DNA of 64,000 bases, from contig NC_135045.1 in the NCBI RefSeq assembly GCF_051020975.1, positions 2,358,501 through 2,422,500 on the forward strand, given 5' to 3'. Below, piece by piece: positions 49,501 through 63,300 of the stretch. Numbering within the stretch: the stretch's first letter is position 1; each line of letters begins with the position of its first letter. The translations under genes and the position numbers were made by a program. The notes under the pieces were generated by a model. It saw nothing but the letters and a program-made list of their open reading frames with translations, did no database searches and was not told where the DNA came from. This stretch comes from Osmia lignaria lignaria. Lineage: Eukaryota; Arthropoda; Insecta; Hymenoptera; Megachilidae.

Positions 49501-52500
49501 CTAATGTTCAACTGGTAGAACGTGGTAAATGGTTGAAAAAGTGTTGAAGTAAATGAGTACAATCTGCGTGATTTTTGCTGCTTAACTTTCGAGCTACGTG
49601 TGCGACTCGGTGTTATAAAAAAAAAGGTGAAACTATAATTGAGGTATTCTTCTTGAAGAAATAAGATATATGATTGCGATAATGATTACAGACGACTGAT
49701 ATTACAACACGATTTGGTAGAATAATTATAATAAAAAAGATAGACAATTTGAGATCCAGACACGAACTGCATTCCTGAATAATTAATTGCATTAACGTAT
49801 CTTTCGAAGACATCTAAATATACATGAAGATCCAGCAAAAAAGCAGGATTCAACTGCTCGTTCGTAGGTCGACGTTCGCTCGTCACGCAGAATTATCCTT
49901 CTGAATCGTTCAGACGAGCGAACGTTACGGTTCGTCTGCGAAGCGTTCCTCTTGCTAACGCGAGATGAGACTTTCGTCGTTGCGATGCGAATCTCAGGCT
50001 GTCGATGAGAGCGAAAGTGCAGAGGAAGCGTAACAAGAGCGTTGGAAAGGAACGCTAAGAAGCTCTGTCACGCTTGTCAATAAAATTCGCGAGATTTCTA
50101 ACGCGGCGAGCAATAATTGATATCGTGGCGAACGCGATTTTCAAGATCGCCAGGTTGAAAGAGGAAACTGGCGTGTCATTTCGAATATCACGGAGCACGA
50201 CTGAACCGTCGCGAATGCAGCTCTAACGAGACCATTAAAATGGAAAGAGTAGAAACCAGTCGGTGCATAAATTCAGCGAGACAAAAAGGGTTAAACTTAA
50301 CCCTATCAAAATTAACCACTTGGGGATAAAAGTGAAAATATTTGTTAGAAGAATACGAATTTTTTGATAAATGCAATTTGATGCACCGCCGAAAGAAAAG
50401 TGCATCCGCACTTTGCAAATGCATCTTAACAAGAAAGAATAAAACGAGAAGATAAACGTTGCCATTTTACTCGATCCATTTGCATATTTTCTCGTCGTAA
50501 TTGCGCCCAGTATATTAGCACACTTCAAGTGTATTAAGAGCTTTTTAGCATAATAAACATAACGACGTAAATTTTTTAAAAGCTCCACTGAAACACTACG
50601 TACGAGGACTCGAAGAAAAAATACGACAACGCGTTGTACAAGCATTGTTCGATGTACGGGAAAAGATAGAGTATCATGTAAAAAACGTTTCCACGGAACA
50701 GTTCCCTGGCTCGATGGAAATTAAATTCAAACTTTCCGGGAACAGACCTCACGGTTAACTTGCAACATTCTTACCGCAACAAAGTATCGGGAAGAAAATA
50801 ATCCTATAATACCGATGATACTCTCGACGCGGTAACATTCAAGCGACGAACAAAACAATGGAAATACGCTCTTTAAATAAATAATTCCCTCGATAAACGA
50901 ATTTCATCCAAGAATTATATCGAGCAGGTTTTTAATCTGAAACGATACGTTGTCGCGATGTACACGAACACAATTTTCGAATCCGAGTTATCTTCGCTTT
51001 CCATGCAGCGTACACACCGTGGGTCGCCATAATGCCGGCGGTGGCATTAAAATCTCGATTAACGAGCAGGAAAACGACGACTAAGCGGTTTCGAAAAACC
51101 GTCCCACTCGTTGGGTACGTGCCGGTGAATTTTCGCGAGTTGTTGCACGCGGATGGAGAGAAAAACGCAAACACCGGTCGATTCAGTTACCGCGACGAGA
51201 CTGCGTGTGCAAGCGGCCAACAAACAGCCTTCGTCTCGTTCCATCGCACTTTCTACCTTCGAGGCGATCGAAGGTAGAAGGCTCGCGTTGTCGGCACTCT
51301 CGTTCGTCATCGAGCAAGGTAATGCCGGCTAAAGAAGTCTTACTGTACGCGTTGGAACAGCGTACACTGTCCAGCGTAAAATTCAACCCTTTCGCCGCGA
51401 GCTAGTGTTTTACCGTTTCAACACTCGTTTTCTTTAGACGAAAACATCGATAAAGGAAGAAGTTTTCGATGTTCATTAATTTTTTAAACGACCAGCCGTG
51501 CAACATTCACGAGCCAACTGATACTTCCTGTGTGGCTATAGCCTTGATGGACAGCCGGTGTAACGACCTTTACTGTGTAAGGCTAAGTTCGCACGTAACC
51601 AACGGTGCATCGATTAAAATTAGAAATTGTAATTTTTAAAATAATATTTGAGAAAATAAATACTCTCAGCACCGATAATGTAAGCCTAAGTTTACACGTG
51701 ACTAAAAATTTCAAAAATAAGTACACTTAGCACCGATAGGGTTAATTAACTTCACTTATTTAGACTTAAAACAGTATCATTTGCAGCTACGCGAACACGT
51801 ATTCGTTGCAGATAGTATCGACGTTCTTACGCCGGATCCACGATCACCGTTCTTCGCAGTGTTTCACGCAATCATACGAACAATCAGCGTTGCGTTTCTT
51901 GTAGTTCAACGAAGAAGATAGAGAAACTATATAGTAGCTGAAGCAGAAGCTACCGTGCAGTTGCTTTGAACAGCATCGCAGTCGTGCATTCGAATGGAAC
52001 GTAACGGGCATAACGAGGAATACCGTACGCGTACGTGTGTCGAGAAAGTGCAGTTGCAGTTGCAGCTGACGTCTGCACTGGACACACCGAACGATTCCCA
52101 CTGTTTTAACAGCGAACCAGGATCCGTTACGAGAAAATGCATGATACTTTGACAGTGTTATCAACTATTCATCACTATCTGATTATCTTCATTAAAAATA
52201 AACAAGAGACACGCAATCGTTAAATTATTTTAATAATGAATTGAAATGCAACACCTGTATCGTATGGTTATTAAATAAAAATCTACTGAATATAATCGTT
52301 AGCACGTGTTGTTAATGCCTGTTTCGCTTTTAAAGTTAAACAAAAAAAAAAAGATAGCGCAGACGTGTGAAAATCACAAGCACGCGAAACTCGCCATCGT
52401 TAACTCAGAACTGTTAACAAAAATATTAAAAATTGTTGCACTTTTATTGCACGTCCGTTTGCTGCTCGTTCCCAGATAAAACTTTGGCCATGCATTCGTT

Positions 52501-55500
52501 TGTGTCCTCGAATAAGTTAATTAACGCCGTGGGGAAAAACACGGTCGAGTAAATCGAGCGACTGCCACGGTTACGATTTTATTATATATACACGATCCTC
52601 TTTCCTTTCTCCTTTTCTCTCTCTCTCTCTTCGCCACTTTCATTTCTCTTTCTTTCTGTTTCGATACGTATACCTCAGCCGCAAAAAGTTAATCTCATTC
52701 GAAGCAAATTGCGATCGAGCCGCGTACGAAAGAAATGCTTCGATTAAACTCGACGAGCCCGAGCTTGTGCAAAGTGACTTACGACCTCCCTCTATCGGCA
52801 ACCAAACAAAAAGATAGAAAAATAAATAGAAAAATTCTGGAGAGGGTTCTATGTTAGGGGGTAATTATGATCCGCAAAAAACGTCTTGAATAAATCGCGC
52901 CACCAGCGGAGAGGGCGCAAATTTATGCGACTTACCCCCGCGGAAGCGTAATCAGAAGTGAGTTATTATTTAAAAGAGGTTGATATTAAACGCGAAACTG
53001 CGGTCTCGACTCGTAATAAACTGGAGGAAGACTCAGTAAACGTTTCCGGTGTGAAACGCTACCAAAATTCATCTTACCTAAAAAATCAACTACCTCCAAT
53101 TAAAAGACAACTACATCCTGTCGTTGCATTCCATTCAAAATTATTCCATGATTCAAAATTGTAACACTCGATTATATCAATATAATTTTCAATTTTTACG
53201 CAAGCACTTCACCGATGATTTCTTTGACAACCAACACAGTTCACTCATCGCGCAATACAAAATACTCGGGAAACGATTTCTGCCGGTTCGACGAGACACA
53301 CGCTGCAAACTTACGACCGATTGTTAGCGACGAGCCAGCCGGCACTAACGTACACGAGCGTTCGAAAGATGCACGTACCGACGGAGGGGCTTGCTCGAGG
53401 TTTCACCCCTCGTGCAAAGTCGGGGGGGGGAAATATTCGTTTCAGCATTGTAAACCCCCCTGTCGGACTGACTCGCTCCACCCTCGGTGGTGCCGGCAGC
53501 CCTATAGCAGACCCGACCTTTCCACCATCCGTTGTCCGAACGTGAAAACCTGATGTTGCTGTTTCAGCAGACTACGTCTCGTTTTAATGTGTATCGTATT
53601 TCTTAAGGATCTTGATATCGTGGAATAAATTTTGCGATAAAATTTTTTTTATCAACGAATACGTGACAAAATTCTAGAGCTAGATGCTTTCAGTATTGTT
53701 GAAGAAGACAGAAGCCAGGAAAAGACATGTTCCAAGCGAAAGATCGATAGATAGTAATAGGAGGGAGGAGGATCGATCGTTCGAATCGTTATGATAGCAG
53801 GCAACCGTAATGCGGTTGCCATTCAAATGCTAAATACACACGTAGAGCACGGTGTGCCGTTAACCTCTGCGTCACGTATAAAACGCCACGAAGTCATAAC
53901 GGTTACGGGGAGACCTTTTCCACCTTGTGGAAGTGGAATGAATTCCGCTCCGAAGAGCCACGAAGGGTTTTTACCGCAGCCGTTCTTTTTTATCTCGAGA
54001 AAACAGGAACCGCCTATCTTGTTCTGCCAGCTGCTTTCGTCATTGGCCTGGAAAATCGATTTGACGAGCCTCAGGTTTAACAATTTTAACAAGCAAATCC
54101 CGACCCACTGAGAATTAATAATTATTCAACAGAAAAAGATCCGAGAATTTTCAATTGAAACTTCATCGCGATTCGATACGGTCCCGTGAATTTTTCTTCA
54201 TTCCCTATTAAGCCGATAATGGAGATTGTTAATGACGTTCCCCAAGTACCGTGAAATTCTACTATGTGTTTCATTCTGGTCATTCATGTATCGTGATCAT
54301 CGATATTAATCAGCAATTAAAAATTGATTGCGATCTTCATTATAGTAACAATGAACGTTACGCACCGTGGTTCATTAACATTAATATACCACTGACATTG
54401 TTAGTGCAATGTATCCAGCACGAATCATCAACTTCCATAAATCACGTTTGTTCCTAATGAATTTCGATGCAACCGTGCTATCAAAAACCATACGGGCAAT
54501 AGCGTACATTCATAAATAATCGAATTATGATTATATGCAAAGCGGACAGGTAGAATGGTATCGTTAAAAAGAAAAGAACTTAGCGTTGATCGAATATTCT
54601 CATATCCATATTTCATCGTGCATGTATACCTTCGTTCATTAATCAACGGATCGTTGTTATTGACTAAATTTCAGATCAATTTTAGATATCATTAAGTGTA
54701 CTAAACGATAAGAATATTTCAATTTCAATTTTTATGAAAAAGAATATACGTTCTACATTATCGAAAACTAAATAAAAGAAGCTGTCTCTATTTTAAAGTT
54801 TAAGTTAAACACTCGAGGACCGAACATGTATCAGGCCGTATTGAAACTTTTAGTAGCTTTTAATTAAGCTATACATAATAAAGTTCAAAAGTTCACAGCT
54901 TGATTACACTCAATTAAACGTTCTTTCATCGGATGGCTTATTACGAGAGAATAGGAATGTTGATGAATGAGTCTGATGACAAGTACAACAAAAAATGAAG
55001 TACCTTTCTCTCAAGTGTGATAAAATATTAATGAAATGGACAATTTTAATCAAAATTCTAATGACCAACAGTTCTGTAGTAATATCTAATTCCCACAGTA
55101 CATAAATTCATTCCATAACCACCACACGAAGCTGAGGTGACACTAAAATATACAACAATCAAATTTAATCAAGATTCCAATTACAGTATGCAAAAATTAA
55201 GAATTTCCAATGGAAGGTTATATATCCCATATTCCTATTCCAATATTCACCACTTGACGATGCGGCGTTTGAACATGTAATAATCGAATTTAATTAAGAT
55301 TCCAATGAAAAGTCGCATTTCTACCCCAATAATCCCAAAGTTAACAACGCGACATTAAAACTCTAATAAAAGTCCTAAATGGAATATTCAAATTTATCCA
55401 AAGGGTTAACACGAGATCGACGCATCGTTCTCTCCCAACGTTCGAATACTTGCCGCGACTTTTCCGCGCGTACGAAACGCGCAAGTCTCGAGCGTGTTAG

Positions 55501-58500
55501 CAAGTAATGGTCGCTGCGCTGTTGTGGCATGCCAGACATTGTTACCCCGAGGCTTACGGGAACAAAGCCATACAACTGGTTCGTTGGAATACCACAACAG
55601 GCTGCGGAGAAGATCAACGACTGGTTCCAACAGCGTAGCGCCACAATGGCGGCTGGAAAAACGAGCGAGACGAGCGTTCAAGGCTCGTCCCGCGACCTCC
55701 GCGACATCATTTTCCCGTCTAATTGGACAGAAATTCGAATTGCTTTTTTTCCTTTGCCTTCCTTTTCGCCTCCCATCAGTCTTTCCAACTCTGTTCCACA
55801 CACGCGAGACGAATATCGGATTTCGTGGCCGGGGGTCCTATGACAGAACACCGATTCAGCTGCCGGTCACGAGGGTAGGGTGTTTTTTCAAAATGGGGTG
55901 TAGGAAAGTTGTTCGAATTGAATTTTTAGCATTTCGAATGGTAGTTACGTCCATCATGCGTGTTTTATCCGAGGCCAGGATATACGGCTATTGTTATAAA
56001 AACGTTTGAACAGAATGATAAGATGTTTTGAAGAATGGATATATTCTTCGTGGCTTCAAAATACGATGATCGTTGGTGGATATTTCCCCTGCTTTGATGT
56101 TCGATAATGGACGATACGTACTCCTGGATGCTTGCCTTTGACATTCGACAATGGGATAAAGGACTTATGTAAAGGGATCAATAGATGACCCTTAATGGGA
56201 TGGAGATAGGTTGAATCTCTATTGTACACACGGATATAATCAAACATCAAAGTTAAGATTTAATAAAGAATTGATATTTCGATCGTATTAAGTTTCTACT
56301 TATGAAATTGTCATGAAATTTTGCAGAAAAGTTTCCTAGTCGTCAATGATTTTCGAACGGTGAAACTTCTTTAAACGCTTTTAAATGCGACGTCGCCGGG
56401 CGTAGCCCCGAGCAGGTGCCATTTACAATTCAAATTGTCGATACACTGAAATTTTGGAATCTAGTTGGACGAACTTATATAGGTGTACCGCTCGGGGCAT
56501 CGCCGACGAGGCAACTCGTTCGCGAAACTACCTCTCGCGGATATCCGTATAGTCGGCTCGCCACACACAAATTCCATCCAGCAGCTCTCTGCTGATATTT
56601 TTAACGCCCGTTTCGACGTAATTAACATTCAACGGAAATACCAGGCTTCCGAAAGAGACGGACGCATCGCGAAACATCGTGGCATTTTGCGATTAATTCA
56701 ACTAACATTTACAGTGAAACCCGGCGAACGCATTGAATTTTCGTTCCTCGACACTGTTTCGAGAATCCAACGCGATTTAACTGGCTGCACCCAGTTAATA
56801 GAAATTAATAACTGATACGGTATTTTCATGAACTAAAATGTTTCGGATAGTTATGCTCTTTGGGCAATTTTCGAAACGAGCGTCAGGTTTCAATTGTTCG
56901 GAAAAGGAGGCCAGAGTACCGCGATTTCATTCCCGTTTTCAACCCTTTCGACGGTTTACGAGGGTGCAATTAACCGCACACGACAGCACTCGAGTGTTCA
57001 AGTACGATTTCACTCTCAATCATAGTATCCGCGAGAAAATGCCTTACGAGAAAATTATCGCAGCAAAGAAATTAGGCAGGAATTCAATTACGATAATTCG
57101 ATACATTCCTGCAGAAAATTATGCGAAAATCTAGTTCGAACGAGATTTGAAACACCTAGGGAATCGGTGTCGTTCGCTATCAACATAATTTCTGTGCTAA
57201 ATTTTTCACACCGTTGAGCTGATTAATATTCATGATATTACGTGTTCTTATAGCTAAGGGTGTGCATAATTTTATATTTTCCTCAACATACGTCAGGTTT
57301 ATTTAACCCAAACTTTTATTCGACGTTTTTATAACAAATTTTATTATCAAACTTTTCATCTTGCTCACTGGAACGGGGCAAGTTTCTCAAAGACTTTGAT
57401 AGCGAGCTTGCAACGTGAAAAAAAAGGAAGAGAAAAGAAAAACAAGAGGATGCTCAAGCTTAATCCTTTTTCTCGCTGCTGCATAAATTTCAATCCGGTG
57501 AAGTGGAAATTACAGGAAGGATCGAAGGCACCCCTTCGTTGGAAAGTCATGAAGTTCTGGCAACCGCCGCGAAAATTCGTCGACTCGCGCCAACCCGCTT
57601 CGTCCAGCCGGCCAGAGGAATTTAATTATTAGTTTCGCAGCTTAGTTCCGTCCTTCGTCCCTCCCTTCATTCATGTTTATGTATGCGTGTCTAACGCGAT
57701 TTTCGACGCGTATTACCGGAAATGCATTCGCGATACTCCCGTCGCGTCACTCCCTAGTGATTTATTTTGTTTTCGATTGAAATCATTCAAGCTGGACTCG
57801 AAATATTTTTATTTCGATTGATTTTGGATCGATAATTGCATACAGACGTTCGCTAATGAATCAAAAAATGATAATACCAAGGATATCAAAGATCAAGGGT
57901 AATTTTAACCCCTCTACACAATCACCTTCATATTTGATTGGTTAGGCGATTCGACATGCAAGCCTGAACGTCTCTTTCTCTCTGCGAACCGTAAACAAAC
58001 ACCAATCGCAAATTAATTGGTAATTCCGTAACCTGCCGTTCTAATTACTTGCCAGCCGTTTATGATCTCCCCAATAATAGAAACATTCGATAATTCGACG
58101 ATGGATCAATCTGCCAATCGAAATCATTTTGCTTGCGATATACAGAATGCCCGATCGTTCGTTTTGCACGCAACGATGATAAACACTTTGAGTATCCAGG
58201 TTAATTAATTGCCAATTATTAATTTCACGTATGCTGTTCTAATGAACATCCGAAATATATTTCTAATTAAAATGTCGTCGATATTTCTATTTAATTGCTA
58301 TCTGATTCTTCTTTTATTAACATATTGACGAAGACACGATAATTAATTCCAAGTGCTATTTTAGAAAAATGCTGAACAAGTTGTAGAAATTCTAAGGGTA
58401 ATTTTCTATTGAAATGTACAATCGTCCACGACTACGTCTAGCCACATTTCGTATTCCTTTCACGCGTTCAATTTTCACGACCATTTCCGTGGAGTGGCTT

Positions 58501-60340
58501 CGATTCGATTCGTCGGCTGTTTCTCACGGTCCGGGCGACAGGGAGTGCTTTTAAAAACGGGTCCATCACGATCACAGCTTTTCTTTGTGTATCAATCTGC
58601 TCAGAGAGACCGACCTGAACTGAGGGTCCCCTCAATGGCGGACCGACGAATTTATCTCGTGCCTGTTCCCTGTCAATTAATAAAGTCCCGCGCGAATCCG
58701 ACGTCCGGCCATTTGACAATCTCCCCTTCCGTTTCGCACCGGCGAAAATTATATTAACACTTTGACGACTGGGTGTCGCGCATTCGTGATTTTCATGCTT
58801 AATTTTTTATGCAATTTATTAAACATGTCAGGTCAATAGCGATGACCCGAATCGATTGAAATCTATTAATTATTATTCGTACTCGATAGGTTCAATTTAG
58901 TTATTTAATAGACAGTTTTCTAACTCTTCTAGATTATTATTTCGAACCAGAACACAGTAGTTTATTTTCATAATTAAAGGTTTCGAGATTTCAAGAAAAA
59001 TTAAATTCAGTTTGTTTCTACGATTCAATTACGAGCAATTAGCTTAATGGAAGGCGACGAATCGTTAAAGATCGCCGCCTTCTTGGAGCGGGAAAAGCAA
59101 ACTGAACTATGATTGCCAGCCTTGACGGTGTAAACCTGTACGTTTGCTTTCTCACTGAAGCAAGGAAACGCGTAAACAGTTAAACTGGATCTTCTACTAA
59201 TGGCCATGGCGCCTAATTACAAGAAGGAAGCAAAGTGTCGTTTAGAAACGTTGTCGAGGACCGCCAAGATGTCATTTGCTACCTCCAACTTCCGATTACC
59301 AGAATCGCTTCCACTTCAGATTCCTGTTTCTCCAGTTTCGGTGTTTCGTTTTTCTATTCTATCTCACACGATTATGGTCGCTAACTAAAAATGGTAATCC
59401 TAGAGAGAGAATGCTCTCAAATATAATCTTTCTTTTCATATCAAAAGAAACAGAAAATTGCAAACTTCTATTATAAAAAGATAAGAATGTTGAATACTGA
59501 ACTCAATAAAATCATTCGATAAAATCACAGAAGAATTCTAATTTCAAAGAAACAGAAAGAATAATAGAAGGAGGAATGTCTAGTGCTCGATTTCGAGAAG
59601 CAAAAGGGGGATTACTTCCACCGGAAATTGAAAATTACTTAAACCTATGGTATCACAGAAGCTCTACAATGGTACCATTAGAAGGAGAAAAGGAACCAGA
59701 AGACGAGCAAAGGGCGTAGGATAGGCTATGGAAAGAATATCGCTTGTTTTCCGCTTTTCTAAAGTTTCCACGGTCTCACCGAAAATCACCGTTTCCTTTC
59801 GGCCGCAAATCTCTCCTTAATCGTCTCGCGGGATTTCAAAAATGCCCACGAAAACGTGCGTGTATCCATGGTGAACCAGAAAATGATTCAAGTTTTTCAA
59901 TTTTCGAATTCGCTCGTAAACTAGAGCAAATTTTTAACGGAGGGAGGATCAGGCAAATTCTTTGGAACGCAGGACCGCCGCGTTTCGTTATGTCGTGCGG
60001 AAAATTTCGTTTCGATCAATCGATTGATACTGTCACGAACGCGATGGGAATTACTTCCGCATCGCCGTACGGAATTATGAGTAACGTTAGTTCCGGTGCA
60101 GTGGTTCGTAACGATGATCATTTATTTGTTCGCTCGTAGATGATGAAACCCTTTAACGTGTGAAATGTCCACGCTAAAATTGCTATCGTATTGGGATCGT
60201 TATTTCGAACTAGATACCACAATGTATTATCTTTGTGCACCCTATAAAAGGGCCATTTTGTTTAAAATAAAATTTTGATAAAAAGAAAATATTTTTTAAT
60301 TGTCGTATAAGACTTACCAACCCGTAATCTGAATTTTGTT
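46571..60340. other. Non-coding region, probably dlg1 long intron
   Basis: No exon of a recognisable gene on either strand. Local items are a CT run at about 52615-52631, a degenerate direct repeat at 51575-51740, a G-run near 53420-53430 opposite a C-run near 53455, and a GC-rich, CpG-rich patch at 55.43-55.86 kb where several frames are open. A recursive splice site further right argues that this is intron of a minus-strand gene. Confidence 0.45.
51575..51740. repeat. Degenerate direct repeat
   Basis: GTGTAAGGCTAAGTTCGCAC at 51575 recurs as ATGTAAGCCTAAGTTTACAC at 51679, and an AAATAA(A/G)TAC-CAGCACCGATA-type block at 51654 recurs at 51716. The spacing differs (104 and 62 nt), so copies carry indels. 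No family is recognised. Confidence 0.5.
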
Positions 60341-60344
60341 CGAT

Positions 60345-60395
60345 CAGCACTTACCTGCAACAGACAAAAGAAAGAAAGAATTAGAACAATTATTT
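60345..60395 (-). promoter_or_regulatory. Recursive splice site (ratchet point)
   Basis: The minus strand reads a branch-point-like TTCTAATTC, a pyrimidine tract (TTTCTTTCTTTTGTCTG), then TTGCAG immediately followed by GTAAGTG. The AG is at 60356-60355 and the GT at 60354-60353. A strong 3' splice site fused to a strong 5' splice site with no exon between them is the signature of zero-length recursive splicing, known from long insect introns. No open exon is needed. It implies minus-strand transcription across this point. Confidence 0.65.
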
Positions 60396-60399
60396 TAAA

Positions 60400-63300
60400 T
60401 TTAAAGAGACTCGATCAAAATAATATATTGCAATGAGAGTTTCACGCAAGGCTCTTTTCAAAAGTAACTTTTTACAATATCACAGTCGTTAAATTTTATT
60501 CGCTTTGATTGACACGCGTTCGTAAAAGCCATGGCCCGTTGTTCCAGCTGGCGGTGATCGCCGATGGGTAAATAATCGAGCGAACGACGAAATCGTGTAC
60601 AGGTTCGCGTGTCGCGTGACCGACCAGCGTGCAATTTCGCGTACCATATTAATTTCGATAAATGGAGATTCAGTCTCGAAAAATATCACGAAACCGTGCA
60701 GGTGTTGCACCTCTGCGCGCGATACACGAAGAACCGTATCGATTTTCGAGCGGGCTATAATTGAAATCGCTGAAAATTTAACCTTTCTCTATCTTTCCAC
60801 TTTTTTTTTTAACTACCTGTGTTTTCAATTGTATGACAAAAAAAGAGAATAGAGAAAACGATATCGAAAGGAGAGTTCGATTCAATGACGTTCATTGATT
60901 TCGTGGAATTAAAAGCGATTCGGGAAAACTGTGAAGTTTACTTGATCGTTGATACGAGCTGCTTTTGGTCCGTGTGTACCATGAAAGGTTTTTTCAAAAA
61001 ATTCAGAACCACCGATGGGGAAACAGGAACGGGACGCGATTTCAATTCAGCGGCTGGAAACCTATCTAATTAATAAATCCCCCTTTATCAATAATTTATT
61101 CCTTAATTCAAATTTTTCTATAATATGCTTCAATTTATATTTTATTATTCTTCAGGAAACAATGAAATTACTTTAGTCCTGTTTTATTTTTCTAAAACAA
61201 ATTGTTCGAATAGCAAGGTGGAAATTCGTGGAAGACGTGATTTCAATTCGATGTCAGAGTTCACGGTTTTCTTTTTCATGTCGAATCGGGGTCGCAATTA
61301 ATACCGAACGGGTCGCAGTTAAATCGTAGCACCGGTGCAAATTAATATTAATTTTATTCATTTCATTGCTAATTCGGCCTCCACGTGAACACCGTGTAAT
61401 ATTCGTGTCACGGCGTTTCGTTGCATCTGCCCTCGTCGAGGCCGAAGAGTACACCTTTTTTTTTTTTTCGCTCCCGTACGTCTTGCTTATTTATGACTTG
61501 CATGCGAAATGAATGGAACCCTTGATGGATATATATCTCTGGTAACTCTGAACAATTACACGTTTCCGTTGGATAAGTCATTATTATTTTTTATGAATAA
61601 TTAAATTAAACATATTCTAAGAGAAAGGAGCAATTACATTAATATTAATTTATAGCTGAAAAGGTTGATGTTTCAATTGTTTGACCTAATTCAGTGGGAA
61701 AGCACTTTCTTCGTGTTGTGAAGTATACTAGCTAATTCGATTCACTTTCGTGCTTGTTCCAGTTACCTCAGAATCGATTTCACGGGGAGAAACCGTCATG
61801 AAAAGTTGGCAAACGATCCAAATGCGTTTCAATGCCAAAAATTCAACTGTTGAATCGAACTAGATAAAAATTTTAGAAAGATTCTTTTATTTTGTTGACA
61901 ATATAGATGGAAAAAGAAGATGCAGTTAAATCGAAATAATCCAATATTAATGAACGAATCCAATATTGCTGAACGATATTGCTTTGCGAACATTCTGATT
62001 AGGGGGTTGGAATCGTGTTTCTAATTAAAACAATTATGAAGGTCCGATTGCTTGGTGCTCGAAGCTACGACAGTCGAACGTGGTGAACGTAAAAGAAGGA
62101 TAATTAGCTTTGGCCCAGGGAAATTCAATTATAATCGTCTGTGCTTTGCCGTGAGACCTGGGATCAAACATCAGGAGGATTATGCGAGTCGGTCGAATCT
62201 CAAGGAACATTTCTGCTGCCAAGTAACCCGTTCGCTAATTACGCAAGCTAATTTTATACACTTCTTTCCTTGGTAAAATGAGAAACTAAAATATCAAGTC
62301 ACTACCCTTATTGTGATTGGAAATGTTACCAGAGAAAGGGTCAAACCGAACAGCAGGAACATGCTGGTCTCTAAAAGCGTACACTTCTGAAATTCGAAGC
62401 AAGATTTTTCACAAACGAGCGCGAAATGTGAGCGAGTAAAACTGCAGCTCGGTAGCCCGGGGAAAAACACGTGGCTCGAAAGAATCCCGGTTTATTTTCA
62501 TAAGAGCCGAGGGTAACTGCAGGGACTCCAGCAGCATCGTCAACGTCCACCACGGTAAATGGCGAAGAGAAGTCAGAGGGGAAGGTAAACAGGAAGCGAA
62601 TAGAAACCATCTCTCGACGGAGGACGGTCTGTTTTCGCCGGTCGTGCAAATATTCGAGCTTGAACAAGCAGGGAATGAAAACGCCGATGAAAGCGATGTC
62701 AAAAAGTCGCTGCCTCATAAGCCGAGGCTTCTTTCGCGATCAACATCAACGAAACGTTCGTAATATCGGTGGAAAGAAATCCTTCCTACCATATTTTTTG
62801 CAATTTAATTGCAGCAGTTTCAACGTACGGCTATCAAAACGTTGATATTTTTTTTAATCAAAGAATGCCAGAGGAATGGTGGTTGAATTAAGATAAGGCA
62901 CGAGAGAGTGTCAAGCAACGAAAAAAATATTCAATTCCACCGGATAGACCAACCTTATTTCCCGAACAAATTAATTTCATCCTAATGAAGCAATTCAACG
63001 TGCCGCAGTTTGCGAACGATGCAAAGCGACGATCGAACACGTTTGCGCGGCAAAAGTCTGCCCAGGATTTTTAATTACATCCCCGATGTCCTGCGTCCGT
63101 TCGCTGGTGTTAAATAAAACCGGGCGCATTTCGAACGCCCAATTTCGTCGACGCGTTGTTTGCTACCGAGCTGTTTGCAGACGAAGCTCGTTTGCCCGTG
63201 TTTCGCTTGATAACGCGGATGGTCGTTCGAAAAAAACTTGGAAAACATCGAGAAACCAACGCGATTACGACGAATTTTCGTCAGAATCAGAAGGAACATT

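Noticed and set aside
53060..53110. Second possible ratchet point (TTTTTTAG|GTAAGATG on minus strand)
   Set aside because: The pyrimidine tract is very short and purine-containing, and the donor is weaker; not comparable to the site at 60354.
53405..53465. G-run and C-run that could form a hairpin or G-quadruplex
   Set aside because: Only one long G-run is present on each strand; pairing is possible but no further support exists.
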